Positions 61,817 to 64,000 of a stretch of 64,000 nucleotides of DNA are shown one piece after another. Each line of letters begins with the position of its first letter. Positions within the stretch are counted from its first letter, which is position 1. A model generated the notes under the pieces. That model saw only the letters and a list, made by a program, of their open reading frames with translations. It ran no database searches and was not told where the DNA came from. The position numbers were made by a program, and so were the translations under genes. This stretch comes from Conchocele bisecta (Eukaryota; Mollusca; Bivalvia; Lucinida; Thyasiridae): NCBI GenBank assembly GCA_029237695.1, contig CM055280.1, forward strand, positions 33,266,616 to 33,330,615. Direction: 5' to 3'.

Positions 61817-62025
61817 AAACCCAATACATGTGGAATATACACCTTTATGGGTATGAATTTTTAATTTTATTTCTCAATGAAAGTATATGTTGTAACCACT
61901 CATTTGAACCATCTCGACGAGACGGTTCAAATGGTGGTCACAACATATACTTCTTAGCTCATATAAAGAAAATATTTAGGATTTTCACAAACAAAATGGC
62001 ACATCCTCGGCATGAAATGGGTTAA
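61817..62025. mobile_element. Family A element
   Basis: AAACCCAATACATGTGGAAT to CTCGGCATGAAATGGGTTAA; intact core. Confidence 0.85.
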
Positions 62026-62239
62026 AGTGAAAGTTGGACACCGTTACTTTGAGTGGACAAATAATATTATCCATGTAGATATAGGCCAGAGGTCAGACAC
62101 ATACCAAGGCAATAACTACCTATAGTCTGGATACATCATTATTTGCCCATAACTCTCCTGTACAGTTTCATTGAAGTGACAGAGGCATGCAACAGTCAAC
62201 TGTATAGTATGACTATATATCACATTGTTGAGACTACAA

Positions 62240-62300
62240 ATCAGTATAGATCCAGATCAGACTGCACGTCCGTGCAGTCTGTTCTGGATCTACACTGTTT
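62240..62300. repeat. F-core hairpin
   Basis: CAGTATAGATCCAGATCAGA, CTGCACGTCCGTGCAG, TCTGTTCTGGATCTACACTG: a nearly perfect stem standing alone. Confidence 0.8.
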
Positions 62301-62820
62301 GTATATACGGAATTATTCCCAAGAGGAAGGTGGATATCGTACAGTGTCGTGCAAATGTGTTGTCCAGCACAAGAAATGTTGAGATGATTAATAAATTAAA
62401 AGTTTCAGTTAGAGACTAAGCTGGTGAGGAATGGCGAGTGGTGTTCATTCTCGCCACAGCCTTGTTTGTTTATCTTTATTGGTCAACTCTTTGTGGTGTA
62501 AACAATACAGGCGGCCATATACTGGTACTACCAAATTCCAGTTGATTTCAGGAATTTGCTGAATTTTCATTTCTCCAAAAATGCAAGTTCACAAAAATCT
62601 CAGAGGATGATTATAATCTCTATGTGTGCCATGATATCTGACAAAACCAGGCTTATTTAAATTCTGAGCAGTGTAGATCCTGATTAACCTATGCACTGGT
62701 ATAGCAATATTTTATAAAAAAAAATCGCTGTAGTGTTACTAAAAAGTTTCAATGTCCAAATAGCATTTAATTAAAAACATGCGAAAAGCAACAGCTAAGA
62801 TCTCTTTGGAAAAAGTGAAT
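62301..62820. other. Spacer, nothing recognised
   Basis: No repeat family or coding signal, except GTGTAGATCCTGATTAACC near 62672, a single F/D-like arm. Confidence 0.5.
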
Positions 62821-62984
62821 GTGAATGGGTTTAACGTCCCAGCAACATCTAATGTCATATAGAGACCTGGTTTTAAGTCTTATCCGATTATGACCAGTGG
62901 TACAGAAATATTATGCAAGTATTTGTTCATGTGTAGGTGTATTAAAATCTTGAAATATTTATGAAAGTTTTGAACTATTTATAA

Positions 62985-63080
62985 GTATACGTTTCAAATG
63001 GTGGTCACAAAATATACTTACGATGAGAAATAAAGTAAATATTTACAATTTTCCATCAGTTTCCATGGAATGTAATTGAT
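62985..63080. repeat. Family A right arm fragment
   Basis: GTTTCAAATGGTGGTCACAA, AATATACTTACGATGAGAAA; no left arm. Confidence 0.65.
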
Positions 63081-63639
63081 TAACGCAAAAATGAGAGACT
63101 TGCATTTTCCTGATATGCTCCACTCCTGGCAGCAGAATATAGCAACAGTATAATGCCTATCTGTTCAGAAAACAGATGCATTACGTTCCCACTGATGCAA
63201 ACGTCATCCATATCGCTAACTGATTTACTTTCATATAAACGTCGGGCATTGTATACATATGTTATTAAGATAAGTATACATAGAATCTCGCTCGCAAATA
63301 ATAGCCGCCCTTGTAAGAAAGCTACGTGTCTGGTAAGAAACAAATGTACGAATATTCTTCGTATCCCGTTTAAAAACCATTAAAGGTTGGAAGTCTTTGG
63401 ATTTGTCTCAAAGAGAAGAATCCAAAGACATCTGAGCATGCACGGTTTTGTAGTGATCGAACAAGAAAAATAACAAAAACATCGGATAAACAACAAAACT
63501 TATCTGGAGTTCACAAACTTAATCAGACAGGGAGGTGAACGTGTGTTTTCCGCAACAGTATGACAGGAGTCATTTGGAAATAAGAAACTAATTTGTAATC
63601 TCACCCTGTACGTTGTATATCTCGCCCTATGCTTTACCT
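63081..63639. other. Spacer with one small hairpin
   Basis: GTCTTTGGATTTGTCTC faces GAGAAGAATCCAAAGAC (63388-63431). Frames on both strands at 63080-63383 have no domain signal. Confidence 0.5.
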
Positions 63640-64000
63640 GATCAACATACACCCTTTCCATGGATAAAACGGGCATGAAATTTATTAAATATTTTATTTT
63701 TTTTATTTCTCAATGAAAGTATATGTTGTGACCACTCATTTGAACCGTCTCGACGAGACGGTTCAAATGGTGGTCGCGACATATACTTCTGAGTGCACGG
63801 AAGAAAAATATTTAGGATTATCTTGCCCTAGTATGCTTCACTTGATCAACGTACACCCTTTCCATGGATAGAACCCTGAGTGTTGATGAAGCTGTGGCCT
63901 ATTAAGAAATTCCTTTCGGAATACACCTTTACGGGCATGAAATTTATTAAATATTTTATTTTTATTTTTGTTATTTCTCAATGAAAGTATATGTTGTGAC
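63640..64000. repeat. Tandemly duplicated family A region running off the window
   Basis: ATCAACATACACCCTTTCCA and ATCAACGTACACCCTTTCCA start two copies (63641, 63844). Each continues to TGAAATTTATTAAATATTTT and the A core (63710-63790; the second is cut at 64000). Confidence 0.8.

Overview
The window looks like intron and repeat sequence from a large, AT-rich animal genome, most likely a bivalve mollusc. Support is tRNA-derived SINEs, hundreds of short palindromic DNA elements, spliced extracellular-domain exons with GT/AG borders, and no dense bacterial-style coding. The species assignment is inference.

The only well supported protein-coding content is one gene on the minus strand. Four exons read right to left: an LDL-receptor class A exon (36093-35980), a short linker exon (34215-34162), a second LDL-receptor class A exon (31455-31330) and a thrombospondin-N/laminin-G-like exon resembling the N-terminal domain of collagens XV/XVIII (2149-1601). 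All four start and end in phase 1, so they join into one open frame of about 281 residues of a secreted or extracellular mosaic protein. The 5' end of the gene lies to the right of 36.1 kb or beyond the window. Its 3' end, possibly with collagenous exons, lies left of 1.6 kb. A weak further exon candidate is at 55024-54943. A second coding-like piece (19112-18879, minus) is a broken gene fragment carried inside a transposon.

Almost everything else is mobile or repeated DNA. Letters used in the entries: families A, B, C, D and E are 150-250 bp palindromic elements that start with TTAACYC-like and end with GRGTTAA-like sequence, and each has a central hairpin. F is a foldback element starting GTGGCTGTGACTGG. 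G has ends CCGTTTCACTAAAC and a GCATAGGCTGC core. H has a core built on GCGGGAATACTGGACGA. I is a pair of inverted 21-bp arrays. J elements start CACAGGT and make 8-bp target duplications (hAT-like). K ends in CAGTAGCC. L carries TGTTGACGGGATAA. M starts TACAGTGAAACCTC (TA target). N starts and ends with TATCCCCTC-type sequence. S1-S3 are SINEs or SINE-like.

Layout. 0-3 kb: nested inverted-repeat transposons next to the collagen-like exon. 3-18 kb: microsatellites, nested elements F, L, N, G and M, three tRNA-like sequences. 18.6-19.6 kb: a transposon with a captured gene fragment, nested in another element. 20-31 kb: hairpins, a tandem array related to B, homologous spacers, an hAT-like element with an exact duplication. 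31-36 kb: three exons, a 38-bp minisatellite, inverted arrays. 36-54 kb: tandem duplications and trains of elements that share single TTAA sites. 54-64 kb: tandem F copies, the second Harbinger-like element with the empty site, a 38-bp array grown from the end of a K element, and more A copies.

The strongest biological message is a group of apparently TTAA-targeting, hairpin-bearing elements. They share ends and a core layout although their core sequences differ. They insert into each other's TTAA sites, and empty sites can be read within the window.
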